Shown: positions 58,201 to 64,000 of the stretch, in pieces
How the letters are laid out: the number at the start of each line of letters is the position of its first letter
Numbering within the stretch: position 1 is the first letter of the stretch
Assembly: GCA_020152595.1 (NCBI GenBank)
Contig: JAIGNY010001464.1
Span: 1,225,001 to 1,289,000, forward strand
Length of the DNA stretch: 64,000 nucleotides
From: Chiridota heheva
Taxonomy: Eukaryota; Echinodermata; Holothuroidea; Apodida; Chiridotidae
Direction of reading: 5' to 3'
Made by a program: the position numbers and the translations under genes
The notes under the pieces: generated by a model
What the model was told of the DNA's origin: nothing
Databases searched by the model: none
What the model saw: the letters and a program-made list of their open reading frames with translations, nothing else

Positions 58201-60142
58201 TATATCAATAAAAGTTAAATCCATCCGACCCAGCAGGCCTATAGGGCCTTTGCTTATCCCATAGCACAAGTGGATGAGAGCACATGACTCCCCCTGGACT
58301 GGATGCCAGTCCATCACAGGTTAACTCCCCAGCAGTGCTGGTCCTCATTTTACAGCCTGAGTGGACTGAAGCAAGTAGAGTAAGGTGTCTTGCCCAAGGA
58401 CACAGGAGTCGAGCCTGGTACCTTTTGCATACAAGCATGACTTCCTTAACCACTGAGTCAATGCACCTTTTATATAGATAAAAACTTGCTCATTAATCAG
58501 TTTGCCCAAATCATTCCAAACACTCCATGGCAGCATTCCCCCCTTTATTTTCATACTACGCTCTCCCAGAAGTATGTACAGATAACAATTTGTGTCCATC
58601 TCGCTGTCAATAATTACCTTCTGCTCACAACCTTCACCTTTACCTGCAACCAACTGTTATGCTCATGCTTAACGGCTAGAGTAAGTAAAAGGTTTTGGGT
58701 ATGAAAGGAAAACCAGGTAAAGGAAGGAAGGGGGGGGGGGGGTAGGCCCATCAGTTTTGGCAGACCACCTTTCTAGGAGGCAGAAAACTCAATTTAATTT
58801 CAAACCTTGGTGCTTGTTAGTCTTCACAGACAACTATTGACAACCCAATCAGGAAAAAAATATTTTGTCATGGACACTTCAAAAGGAGCAATTGATATTC
58901 CAACCTGTGATGCACCTGTGTGATCCCAAGTGACCCAACCTTACATTGGGTACAAGATGATCAAAGTATGACGTCCAGGGGTGAAAGCCTATGGGAAGCC
59001 GTTGGACTGAAAAGCAGGAAGCTAAAAGGCTTTTTTGGTGATGAGCCAGTAAAAGCTAGAATAAAAACAAGGATAGGATGCTGGAATGTCCGGACCCTAT
59101 TTGAATCCGGAAAGACAGCAGTACTGGATAAGGAGATGAGAAGATATAACATTGGAAAGCTGGGAATCAGTGAGTTAAGATGGACTAATTTTGGGAAATT
59201 GGTAACAAATTCGGAAGAGATCTTACTTTATTTAGGCAGTGAAGATAAGCATGAAAGGGGTGACGCAATTTGCATAGAAAAATAACTGAAGACCAGCTTC
59301 ATCGAGTGGAAAGCAATTACAGAAAGAATTATAACAGCAAGATTAAAGGCAAAATTGATGAGGATGACAATTGTACAGGTAGGTATGAAAAAGGAGAAGT
59401 TTAGGGTGTTGTTATAGTAGTTGGTGTGATGCAAGAAGGAGAGGCTTTTTTGCCAGAGGTAGGTTTTTGCAAAATGAAGAGCTCGGCAATGGAGTTGAAT
59501 GGTTGAGGGACGATCTTGATTCCCCAGCAAAAATTAATTTTGATGCGGAGTAATACAATTTTCACCCTTTGGCTGATTAGGCAGATGTGGTTATTACAGC
59601 TTGCCGTTTTCATGTCTGTCTTTCCATATATCCAACTGTCTGTGTATAATACTATTTTAGCAAGATATCTCAAGAAACTTTATGCAACAACATCCATGAA
59701 ACTTACATGGTAGCTTCATCTCATAAATTCCTCATAGCTGGATGACCTTGAAGCTTTCCTTAGGTGAAATCAATAACTGACTTGGGGACATTTAGTTATT
59801 AAGTTTTATTAGCAAAATCGACTCAAACAATATTGTGCTATGTATGATTCAACGGAGAATAAGGGAGAATGAAAAATGAATCAAAAATTTACCTGACAAA
59901 TTTGAAATAGACATCTCTAAATTCCAAAAATTCAGATTCTCTGATCAAAAAACCTTGAGAAAAATTATCATGCTTACGACTTTCCGAAACACATTGTAGC
60001 CAGAAAGTTATAGACTGCCAGAGAGACAACATTCTTTGGTTCGAACGCCTGGTCACCTTTTTGCTCCAGTAATGTGTTCATTCTTGGGATCACTTTGTAG
60101 ATGATGTTTTCAAATCGTTCGTTGTTACTAGTAGCAAGATTC
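34026..60142 (-). CDS. Cytochrome P450, CYP2-clan, 5'-incomplete, six exons in window
   Basis: P450s are haem-thiolate mono-oxygenases; animal CYP2-clan members are anchored in the endoplasmic reticulum and oxidise steroids, lipids or xenobiotics with electrons from P450 reductase. Exons in transcript order are 60142-59978, 58082-57877, 49011-48886, 43915-43676, 41489-41391 and 34279-34026. They sum to 1,090 nt; the first base completes a codon from a missing upstream exon, and the rest is 363 codons including the stop, with no internal stop or frameshift. Visible motifs are CFGKS, the I-helix AGTDTT, the K-helix EVLR, PEHF in place of the usual PERF, and the haem loop FSTGRRVCVGE. Family members are usually about 490-510 residues, so about 130-150 N-terminal residues (anchor, helices A-C) lie beyond 64,000. 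The wording around the K-helix (RYSSMVPMAIPHATS) recalls the CYP1/CYP17-like branch of the clan, but substrate cannot be inferred. Introns are 1,895, 8,865, 4,970, 2,186 and 7,111 nt and carry most of the repeats on the right half of the window. It looks like a working gene. Confidence 0.95.
34375..34640 (-). mobile_element. tRNA-derived SINE family A, copy 1
   Basis: On the minus strand it reads from a tRNA-like head (GGTGCAGTGGTAAAGGAG, box A-like) through a degenerate box B, the block CTTGAAGAAGACACTTTACT, then CTGTGATGGACTGGTGTCC. It matches 58,222-58,473 over most of its length. It lies in the last P450 intron in the same orientation as the gene. The neighbouring CAGACCC element begins immediately to its right. 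Confidence 0.75.
34646..34939. mobile_element. CAGACCC inverted-repeat element, copy 3 (shortened, inverted)
   Basis: It begins CAGACCCTTAG and ends with the complement of the other end (GCAAAGCTAGGG). Its order is inverted relative to the copies at 4,704 and 10,393, and it is about 120 bp shorter, lacking part of the middle. It sits in the last intron of the P450 gene. Confidence 0.7.
35128..35515 (-). mobile_element. tRNA-derived SINE family B, copy 1
   Basis: Minus-strand head: box A-like TCTCAGTTGGCAGAGCGC (about 35,484-35,503 on plus) and box B-like GGTCCCGGGTTTAAGCC (35,450-35,466), as in RNA polymerase III internal promoters. The body contains GGGACGTTAAGCTGTCG. Closely related copies lie at 45,312-45,770 (minus) and 43,970-44,390 (plus). 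Confidence 0.8.
35900..39558 (-). pseudogene. ORF2 of copy A: endonuclease, reverse transcriptase, RNase H
   Basis: The start is near MAYTTINYNNTHNIIQWNIR (39,558). The APE endonuclease shows QWNIRSLKAN, FCLQETFLKT and CGGVSILVRHDIPHS. The reverse transcriptase shows SSPVLKPG and LCKIMEKIINQRLNWFLETN (38,080-37,960), then LYVDDFTIFYSS (catalytic DD at about 37,560) and the FLGLTLDPKLTYKPHITNLK block (37,340-37,270). RNase H is at about 36,690-36,330, with IYTDGSKEGNK and SAEAKAILLAL. The C-terminal knuckle LCNNCHC plus HVLLAC is at about 36,070-36,000. At least six frame breaks. Confidence 0.85.
39545..40931 (-). pseudogene. ORF1 (gag-like, CCHC knuckles) of copy A
   Basis: The start MTKRLCSDLDPLPPRDP (ATG at 40,931) is shared with the other copies (MTLSPP or MTKRFC). 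A conserved RNA-binding-like region follows (ILIIHATNKQESFKKVSPFL, KVSTLRSGDLLVHCTRD). Zinc knuckles follow: CYNCQRYGHGKNSC near 40,380-40,335, CGNCGAPDHDNTSC after a frame break, and CTNCDGKHPANHPSF. Frame breaks at about 40,610 and 40,320 split it. This is the nucleic-acid-binding partner of ORF2 in such elements. Confidence 0.82.
41391..41489 (-). CDS. P450 exon (beta-1/beta-2 to meander start)
   Basis: Exon of 99 nt, phase 1 at both ends. The acceptor is TTAATAG before GAGGTTAC; the donor is CCAG followed by GTAGGC. It encodes GGYFLPKGTTAMFNL and HFDEALWKDPKDFKP, matching the conserved 'GY..PKGT...N....H.D...W.DP..F.P' block of CYP2-clan enzymes. The split Glu codon at its end begins PEHF, the PERF-like motif. 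Confidence 0.95.
42050..42785 (+). pseudogene. L1/Tx1-like C-terminal relic
   Basis: Scattered plus-strand matches to the end of L1/Tx1-type ORF2: ITINKEPVFYRHWFNN, KIRLFQFRPIHRLILTNSYL and IDTTEHLFFYCPKVYCLWNS, the last being the H-x4-C part of the zinc-knuckle. Many stops. It lies in the P450 intron between 41,489 and 43,676, antisense to the gene. Confidence 0.7.
42905..43080. repeat. Two-copy direct repeat (~93 bp apart)
   Basis: TTAGCAACCAGCTA-TGTTAC and CACAATAGG/CACAACACAGG recur at about 42,940-42,980 and 43,033-43,072, diverged. Confidence 0.45.
43676..43915 (-). CDS. P450 exon (I-helix to K-helix)
   Basis: Exon of 240 nt, phase 1 at both ends; the acceptor is CCAG before CTGGAAC and the donor is ATTG followed by GTAAGC. 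It carries the oxygen-activation motif AGTDTT (Ala from the split codon), the HPEVQEKVAKEVDDVVGRDR helix J-J' pattern, LPYTEAALYEVLR with the ExxR pair of the K-helix, and IPHATSQDVEIG. These are the most diagnostic P450 features together with the haem loop. Confidence 0.96.
43970..44390 (+). mobile_element. SINE family B-like copy, plus orientation
   Basis: The head contains a box B-like GGTCCTAGCCTCGAGTCC at about 44,019-44,037 preceded by a TGAGCTCC...GAGC stretch. The body holds CCTTCGGAGGGGACATCAAG (44,184-44,203), the same block as in the minus-oriented copies at 35,128 and 45,312. Antisense to the P450 gene, in its third intron of the window. Confidence 0.6.
44700..45072. repeat. Polypyrimidine tract (~370 bp, purine on minus strand)
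   Basis: The plus strand is almost only C and T, built from TTTTCCTTTC and CTTTTTCCCC motifs; the minus strand is GA-rich and gives lysine/glutamate-rich frames that are not proteins. Such tracts can form triplex (H-DNA). It is in a P450 intron; read on the transcript strand it is purine-rich, so it does not act as a polypyrimidine splice signal. Confidence 0.9.
45312..45770 (-). mobile_element. tRNA-derived SINE family B, copy 2, with ATA-type tail
   Basis: The minus-strand head has a textbook box A, TAGCTCAGTTGGTAGAGC (about 45,749-45,766 on plus), and box B-like GGTACTAGGTTCAAGCC (45,713-45,729). The body has TCCTTCGGAGGGACATTAAG. The 3' end is AAAAGGCGCTATATAATAAT followed by ATA/TTA-type triplets (45,312-45,372). 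That tail resembles the 3' ends of CR1/L2-type LINEs, which would provide the mobilising enzyme; this link is inference. Confidence 0.85.
46183..48870. repeat. 72-bp minisatellite, ~36 copies, with ~790-bp higher-order period
   Basis: The 72-bp unit contains ACCCTTGTCAGACTGAAACT, GAGTGAAGCGCAGGTCCCCT, TTACAGGCATAGTATGGCAA and GGGTTACTATTA. Most copies differ by a few bases; the outer copies (46,183-46,300; 48,540-48,870) are more diverged. Variant units recur about 790 bp apart (11 units = 792 bp): TTAACCTTTG at 46,541 and 47,330, and TTAAACCTTGTCAG at 47,114 and 47,906. Frames of up to 563 codons (minus) and 358 codons (plus) stay open because 72 is 24 codons. The array fills over half of a P450 intron and begins about 15-20 nt from its donor. 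Confidence 0.96.
48886..49011 (-). CDS. P450 exon (helix H and start of I-helix)
   Basis: Exon of 126 nt in phase 1 at both ends. The acceptor is TTCTTCAG before GTGAACCC; the donor is AGTG followed by GTAAGTC. It encodes EPKDLLELLFSARQEM, an acidic loop, and TDQHIKLTVLDIFS, the run into the oxygen-binding I-helix. The last G joins CT of the next exon to make the Ala of AGTDTT. The 72-bp minisatellite begins within about 15-20 nt downstream of the donor on the transcribed strand. Confidence 0.94.
49371..49868. repeat. 24-bp palindromic minisatellite, ~21 copies
   Basis: The unit is GGGCTCTCAACCCAATG plus TTGGGTT, 24 bp. Each holds an inverted repeat CAACCCAA-TG-TTGGGTTG (8-10 bp stem, 2-nt spacer), so single strands could fold into a row of hairpins. 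One unit is shortened to GTTTCAACC at about 49,558-49,566. Units in the right third carry AGGTTGG or AAGCC variants in runs, which points to local unit duplication. Frames open in all three plus frames and on the minus strand are by-products. It lies in a P450 intron. Confidence 0.96.
49985..50075 (-). other. Possible tRNA-like SINE head fragment
   Basis: On the minus strand TAGCTGTCATAGCACCAACT precedes GGTCCTGGGTTCAATTGC, the spacing and look of decayed box A and box B. No cloverleaf was confirmed, and no SINE body was identified beside it. Confidence 0.3.
50222..50875 (-). pseudogene. ORF1 N-terminal fragment of copy C
   Basis: The 217-codon frame is the longest intact ORF1 piece of the three copies: IVIIQATNKPDSFKSVSPFL, KVSTLTSGNLLVHLLCTRDA, RTRDLAHLANKDLIEELASQ, then the first zinc-knuckle start RCNKCQWYGHGKS. 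Homology ends soon after; the last residues are read from flanking DNA. The ATG used by the other copies lies slightly upstream in another frame, so the true start is uncertain. Confidence 0.78.
50255..51195 (-). mobile_element. I-like retrotransposon, copy C (5' part only, truncated at 3')
   Basis: It carries the 5' region and ORF1 N-terminal half and stops at CTGGCTCCAG (about 50,258), which corresponds to about 40,299 in copy A. Unusually for a non-LTR element it keeps the 5' end and lacks the 3' end. It lies directly downstream (on the minus strand) of the 3' end of copy B. Confidence 0.8.
51480..54900 (-). pseudogene. ORF2 of copy B: endonuclease, reverse transcriptase, RNase H
   Basis: The endonuclease starts at about 54,900 (HNIMQWNIRSLKANSEEIDL) and has CGGVSILVRLDIPHSPV and LLGDFNAHNPLWGS (about 54,490-54,450). 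A linker frame (54,109-53,510) holds ARRTFKDSKTNTWNNF and LSELNQAIHDAGCTSKGPDN. The reverse transcriptase shows SPPVLKPG, SYRPIALTCCLCKIMERIIN, GVPQGSILSPTLFN (about 52,975) and LYMDDFTIFYSS (about 52,880). The tail has GAKLDYGNVVYCVAHNSYLN. RNase H decays around 52,000-51,880. The C-terminal LCTNCHC plus HHILLAC knuckle is at about 51,635-51,570. Confidence 0.86.
54920..55945 (-). pseudogene. ORF1 of copy B with internal deletion
   Basis: The start MTKRFCLDLDLDPPSPPRD (55,940) and the KILIIQATNKQDSFQKVSPF block are present. Just after GIDVTVTPS the sequence jumps to LDHESTSCTSTPHCTNCNG, skipping the region that holds the first knuckles in copy A. The C-terminal proline-rich part is at 55,374-54,955. 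Confidence 0.78.
56237..57590. other. Intronic stretch, nothing recognised
   Basis: AT-rich P450 intron sequence without a recognisable gene or repeat. Confidence 0.45.
57595..57832. repeat. 54-bp minisatellite, ~4 copies
   Basis: The unit contains GTGTGATACCAAGTTATTAA, TTGCTAATAGCACTAAATGC and CTTTGAAGAGTAGC, 54 bp, nearly identical in the inner copies. It begins about 45 nt inside the intron from the GC donor at 57,876. Minus-strand frames over it (18-residue repeats) run into the exon frame and should not be read as protein. Confidence 0.95.
57877..58082 (-). CDS. P450 exon with GC donor
   Basis: Exon of 206 nt. The acceptor has a pyrimidine tract and TTTTTTCAG before ATATGAA. It encodes YEFDDPDLQEW, the helix F-G region and PILRFIPTPGTRLM, then a KNYDGG helix-H start. 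Read from the minus strand the 3' border is GGAG followed by GCAAGT, so the intron starts with GC at 57876; no GT in the right phase is available at this border. Joining here gives GGA-GGT-GAA (Gly-Gly-Glu) with the next exon, which fits the family. A 54-bp minisatellite starts about 45 nt into the intron. Confidence 0.92.
58222..58473 (-). mobile_element. tRNA-derived SINE family A, copy 2
   Basis: Minus-strand head: box A-like ACTCAGTGGTTAAGGAAG (58,441-58,458 on plus) and box B-like GGTACCAGGCTCGACTCC (58,405-58,422). Then TGTCCTTGGGCAAGACACCT and CTGTGATGGACTGGCATCCA. Better preserved than copy 1 at 34,375. It is in the P450 intron between 58,082 and 59,978, in gene orientation. Confidence 0.82.
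58930..59395 (+). pseudogene. Non-LTR retrotransposon fragment, endonuclease N-terminus
   Basis: It translates as KTRIGCWNVRTLFESGKTAV, RRYNIGKLGISELRWTNFGK and EILLYLGSEDKHERGDA, then past a stop EWKAITERIITARLKAK. 'R.G.WNVRT...GK......M..Y....LGISE.RW...G' is the start of the endonuclease of the same type of element whose C-terminus is at 8,782-9,256. The copy ends before the catalytic core; it is antisense to the P450 gene. Confidence 0.85.
59400..59970. other. Intronic stretch, nothing recognised
   Basis: P450 intron sequence with no recognisable gene or repeat. Confidence 0.4.
59978..60142 (-). CDS. P450 exon (first one in window)
   Basis: Exon of 165 nt. The acceptor is TTCTGAAG followed by GAATCTTG; the first G completes a codon begun in an upstream exon outside the window. 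The donor is GTAAGCA at 59977. It encodes about 54 residues with the typical CYP2-clan pattern of a charged stretch (NNERFENIIYKVIPRMN), then a VVSLAVYNFLATMCFGKS helix. It ends in phase 2 (TC), completed by A from the next exon to give Ser. I found no convincing P450 exon between 60,143 and 64,000, so the preceding exons lie further right. Confidence 0.93.
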
Positions 60143-60204
60143 CTTCAGAAGAAACAACAGAAGAATTAGTTCCAAAATGTATTAAAAAATAATTGAATAT
60201 ATTA

Positions 60205-60900
60205 TACAATAATAATAATAATAATAAATGTTATTTAAATACGCCATTCACCAAAGTACCATGGCGCTTACAAAGTAAAATAAAAACAAAATGAAAAATA
60301 TCAAAATAAGTGGGTCTTTAAGAGTTTTTTTAATACTGTGGTGGATGGAGAAGTTCTCATGTGGGTGGGTAAAGTGTTCCAGGATCTGGATGCAAGTATT
60401 TCAAATCTTTTGTCACCTATGGCAGAATTGGATATGGGTATGTGAAGTCGGGTGGAGTCATTACTCGATCTGAGTTCACGTGCGGGTTTTTTTATCTTGA
60501 TTATATCCTTTAAATACCAGGGAGCCTCACCATTCTTGATTTTGTAGATGAAGAGAAGTGTTTTGTAGGTGACCCGTTTTGATATTGGTAGCCAGTGTAG
60601 CTTGCTGATCAATGGACCTGGATCAGTTTGTCTACCAGCACCGAATATCAGATGCGCTGCTCTATTCTGGAGACGCTGCAATCTTGTCAAGTCTCTACGA
60701 GACATAACAGTAAAGAGTGAGTTGCAGTAGTCCAACCTGGATGTGATTAAAGCACGAACTAGGTGGTGACATGTGTTTGTGTCGATAAATCTTCGAATAC
60801 GCCAGAGGTTTCTGATGTGGTAAATTATTGACCGACGTAGAGCGTCAACATGGCTGGATAAGGAAAGCGAAGAACTGAAAGTGACACAATAACTAAAATA
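60205..60900 (-). pseudogene. CR1/L2-like retrotransposon 3' end
   Basis: The minus-strand frame 60,735-60,301 reads MDYCNSLFTVMSRRDLTRLQ, LQNRAAHLIFGAGR, LHWLPISKRVTYKTLLFIYK, and ends SWNTLPTHMRTSPS plus LKKLLKTHLF. This is the classic C-terminal 'LDYCNSL ... LQRVQNAAARL ... LHWLPV ... LWNSLP ... LLKTHLF' tail of CR1/L2/Rex-type reverse transcriptases. Further upstream frame (to about 60,850) gives YHIRNLWRIRRFID. The 3' end is GGCGTATTTAAATAACATTT followed by ATT triplets (60,205-60,230). The catalytic core is absent. Confidence 0.9.
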
Positions 60901-60927
60901 GCCAGTATATCCAACTATGCCCTGGAA

Positions 60928-61342
60928 GAAGGGTTCTTAATTAAATTTTTCGAAAGGTCAACATTTCACAACAGCTTCAGGCCATGGGCCAATCGCGTGG
61001 CAAAACCAGCGTCATGTGACAAACAAAACCCGTCAAAACAATCCCTGAAAACAAACAAGTTGAGAGCGTGTGCAATTAGAAGGATGTCGGCGGTTCTCCT
61101 ATCCACCTTCCTTTGACAAGCCACGAGCCCAATTATAGTGGAACTAAAGATAACATTTCATTTGTACGCCGCGATGTTTTAGTGAGCTGATATGCCTAAG
61201 AAAAAACAAAATGAATAAGTATTTTACCGATCTCTTTCGGATTAATCTTACATTGCATTATATAATGACTATTGTTTGTGGGCCAGATTGGATTGTCTGG
61301 CGAACCAGATTTGGCCCCCGGGCCGCCTATTAAAAATCACTG
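60928..61342. mobile_element. hAT-like non-autonomous element, copy 2
   Basis: A 415-bp diverged copy of 353-784 in the same orientation, sharing GTGACAAACAAAACCCGTCA, CCACCTTCCTTTGACAAGCC (CCA becomes CAA) and GGCCGCCTATTAA. Flanking 8-mers CCCTGGAA and GCCTAGAA agree at six of eight positions, as expected of an old target duplication. Confidence 0.78.
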
Positions 61343-61654
61343 GCCTAGAAAAATAATTTGTCAAAAATTACAATTAACATATGGGCTATTATATGTTATG
61401 CTAGTTTATCAGACAGATATACAAAACATGTCAGATTGTCGATTTCATATTATCAGATTATTCAACAGCATATTTTGTCAATTAAAGTTAAGAACTTAAA
61501 TCCTTTCAAAACAATGAAGGCTTATCCCAGGTTTCTGTGGCCCAAACTGATGAGAATCAATAACTCCCTGGACAATAAATCACAGGTTTACTCCTAACAA
61601 TGGTGGGAGGGGGAGGGTGGAAGAGGGAACACTTGCATATGTAAGGTATATATA

Positions 61655-62127
<473 letters not shown>

Positions 62128-62257
62128 CCGCTTTAGTAGTTGCCTTTTTTACATCATTTTCATAGTGCAGGTCCCACAAAATAAGGTTTTAGCCTGTTAA
62201 TTTTGTATTGCTGTCCATTTGAAGAAGAAAAAAAAAAATGTTGAATACTCGCACTGC

Positions 62258-62470
62258 AGGTATTAAATTGACTTCTTTCATACTGCAGGTATTTAATTGA
62301 CTTCTTTCATACTGCAGGTATTAAATTGGCTTCTTTCATACTGCAGGTATTAAATTGACTTCTTTCATACTGCAGGTATTAAATTGACTTCTTTCATACT
62401 GCAGGTATTAAATTGACTTCTTTCATACTGCAGGTATTTAAATTGACTTCTTTCATACTGCAGGTATTAA
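62258..62470. repeat. 29-bp minisatellite, left part, ~7 copies
   Basis: The unit is ACTGCAGGTATTAAATTGAC plus TTCTTTCAT, 29 bp. The array is split by the element at 62,471-63,534 and continues at 63,535. Confidence 0.95.
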
Positions 62471-63534
62471 CCCTTACTCTACCAGGGCTTTAAAAATAGC
62501 GACCCCAATTTTCGTAACTTTTTTTTCATATGCATTTTTGACAACTTTCCTTTCATTTTCGTTACAAGTTTGGTTGAAATAGATGCTAAGATATTTATCT
62601 TTTGAGTAATTAAAATCAATTTAGGAAATATTGGACAAAATTATGCAAATTAAGCAATTTTTGGCTAAATTTGGTCAACAAATGGCCAATCTTTGCAGAA
62701 GTATAACTTCTTGTCAGTATTGAAAACAGAGATTTGTGTTACATATTTAGATTCTTTTTGAAATTTCCTTTCTAATGATACTAATCTATAATTTTTAGAA
62801 AGAAAGGAAAGATGAAAACACATCAAAAATGATAAAAGTCAAACGTCCCCTGAAAGCTGCAGCAGAAAAATAATTACGCAGTGGTCACGGCGAAACTCAA
62901 ACCCGGAGCGCTTGCACGCTAGTCGCGTACATTTCCTCTGCACCACATAGTCGTTCAAATTGGATAGGTGTAATTTTATTCTTATAGGACAGGTTCTAAA
63001 TAGAGGGGGGTATGCCTTTATTTATATATTAAATGAAACGAAAATTCAAGCGCTTTCAAACAGCGGTTCAATAAAGCATGTGTGATGTACGGTTTGGGTT
63101 ACACAATTTTTTGAAAAAAACGGGTCAAAAATGGCAGAAATTCATGAAATTTTGAAGAAATTTCTCCAGAACAAAAGATTGGACGTAGGGATTATACAAA
63201 TTATACCAGAAAGCAATACTATCATGTCTTAGGACTTGCGTGTTTCATTTTAAAGCAAAAATGTGATCTTAAAATTATCGTAAGATGTAAAAGAGAAAAA
63301 TAAAAAAATTGTAATTTTTTTAGCAATTATTGAGTTTTACGCATTTTCGATGTAATTTTTCTATAAATTATGTAATATGACCCCTATGAAAAAGTTCATT
63401 TTGTGAAAGAAATATCCGAGTACTTTAAAATGATACCAAGATTACTTTATAGGACTGTGGTAAAGTCGTGATTTTATTTTTAGAAAAAAGTGGTTTGAAA
63501 ACTGCGATACTATCGCCGCGTGGTAGAGTAAGGG
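62471..63534 (-). mobile_element. piggyBac-like non-autonomous element, copy 3 (short form)
   Basis: A 1,064-bp element with terminal inverted repeats CCCTTACTCTACCA and TGGTAGAGTAAGGG, preceded by TTAA (62,467-62,470) and followed by TCAA, a one-base-changed TTAA. Its right end, read inward (ACCACGCGGCGATAGTATCG, AAAAATAAAATCACGACTTT), matches the left end of copies 1 and 2, so it is in reverse orientation. Its left end (CCAGGGCTTT) matches the right end of copy 2 (CCAGAGCATTT). The interior differs from the 2-kb copies. No transposase. Confidence 0.85.
62875..62955 (-). other. tRNA-like segment inside the transposon
   Basis: On the minus strand TATGTGGTGCAGAGGAAATG resembles box A and CTCCGGGTTTGAGTTTC resembles box B at tRNA-like spacing. 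It could be a tRNA pseudogene or SINE head picked up by the element. No cloverleaf was verified. Confidence 0.3.
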
Positions 63535-63712
63535 TCAAATTGACTTCTTTCATACTGCAGGTATTAAATTGACTTCTTTCATACTGCGGGTATTAAATTG
63601 ACTTCTTTCATACTGCAGGTATTAAATTGACTTCTTTCATACTGCAGGTATTAAATTGACTTCTTTCATACTGCAGGTATTAAATTGACTTCTTTCATAC
63701 TGCAGGTATCAA
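63535..63712. repeat. 29-bp minisatellite, right part, ~6 copies
   Basis: Continuation of the array at 62,258-62,470 after the transposon; one unit has CTGCGGGTATT. Confidence 0.95.
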
Positions 63713-63831
63713 AATTGTTTAATCTCATACAGCTGTTACCAAAAAATCTGTCATACTGCAAGTATGTTTTTCGGTTGGTGGGCTGCGCACCCCTATCACT
63801 TTAGTTTGATTAGCCCCACCCACCAGGCAAC

Positions 63832-64000
63832 AGTGCAGCCTAGTACTCAACTAAAAATTGAGGGACTGAAGTAGAATAAAACCCAGTACTCAATTAACAA
63901 TTGAGGGACTGAAGTGAGTAGAATAAAACCCAGTACTCAATTAACAATTGAGGGACTGAAGTAAATAAAAACCCAGTACTCAATTAACGAAGTAAGTAGC
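63832..64000. repeat. 43-47-bp tandem repeat, at least 3 copies, runs off the edge
   Basis: The unit contains CCCAGTACTCAATTAACAAT and TGAGGGACTGAAGTGAGTAG with a variable spacer before the next CCCAG. Each unit has the inverted repeat TCAATT-AAC-AATTGA. The right end is not reached in the window. Confidence 0.9.

Overview
This is nuclear DNA of a multicellular eukaryote, almost certainly an invertebrate animal. It is AT-rich by eye, it carries one intron-split gene with GT-AG type introns, and most of the rest is repeats: several clades of non-LTR retrotransposon, tRNA-derived SINEs, short inverted-repeat DNA transposons and many minisatellites. No operon, bacterial gene, rRNA or intact tRNA gene was seen. 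The mix (an I-like element with RNase H, an L1/Tx1-like element, CR1/L2-like 3' ends, hAT-like and piggyBac-like non-autonomous elements, a CYP2-clan P450) would fit a marine invertebrate such as an echinoderm, hemichordate, cephalochordate or mollusc. That placement is inference; the sequence does not settle the phylum.

The only gene I can support is a cytochrome P450 on the minus strand, 34,026-60,142. Six exons were reconstructed by hand. They join in frame into about 362 residues, from just before the helix region that ends in CFGKS to the stop codon, with the I-helix (AGTDTT), K-helix (EVLR) and haem-cysteine loop (FSTGRRVCVGE) intact. The membrane anchor and first ~130-150 residues must lie in exons beyond the right edge (>64,000). 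One intron uses a GC donor. The introns hold two large I-like retrotransposons, a 3'-truncated third copy, SINEs, a 72-bp minisatellite of about 36 copies, a palindromic 24-bp minisatellite and a 54-bp minisatellite.

Layout: 1-8,250 has a hAT-like element with a perfect 8-bp target duplication, a large 24-bp minisatellite, nested inverted-repeat elements, and 31-bp and 17-bp arrays. 8,780-9,260 is a retrotransposon fragment. 10,100-16,300 holds short inverted-repeat elements and a 2-kb piggyBac-like non-autonomous element. 16,735-17,020 is a GC-rich array. 17,900-22,312 is a decayed L1/Tx1-like element. 23,400-25,100 has diverged low-copy repeats. 26,300-30,690 has further inverted-repeat elements and a second 2-kb piggyBac-like copy. 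30,830-32,455 has a CR1/L2-like 3' end and a 39-bp array. 34,026-60,142 is the P450 gene with its intronic repeats. 60,200-64,000 has a CR1/L2-like 3' end, a second hAT-like copy, a 469-bp (AT)n run, 29-bp arrays split by a third piggyBac-like element, and a last array that runs off the edge.

No new multi-gene system is visible. The most unusual signals are structural: minisatellites that start within tens of bases of two P450 splice donors, two copies of one dispersed repeat in which different internal segments were amplified, a TTAA/14-bp-TIR element family with two distinct ends, and two neighbouring retrotransposon copies whose breakpoints fall at the same internal position.
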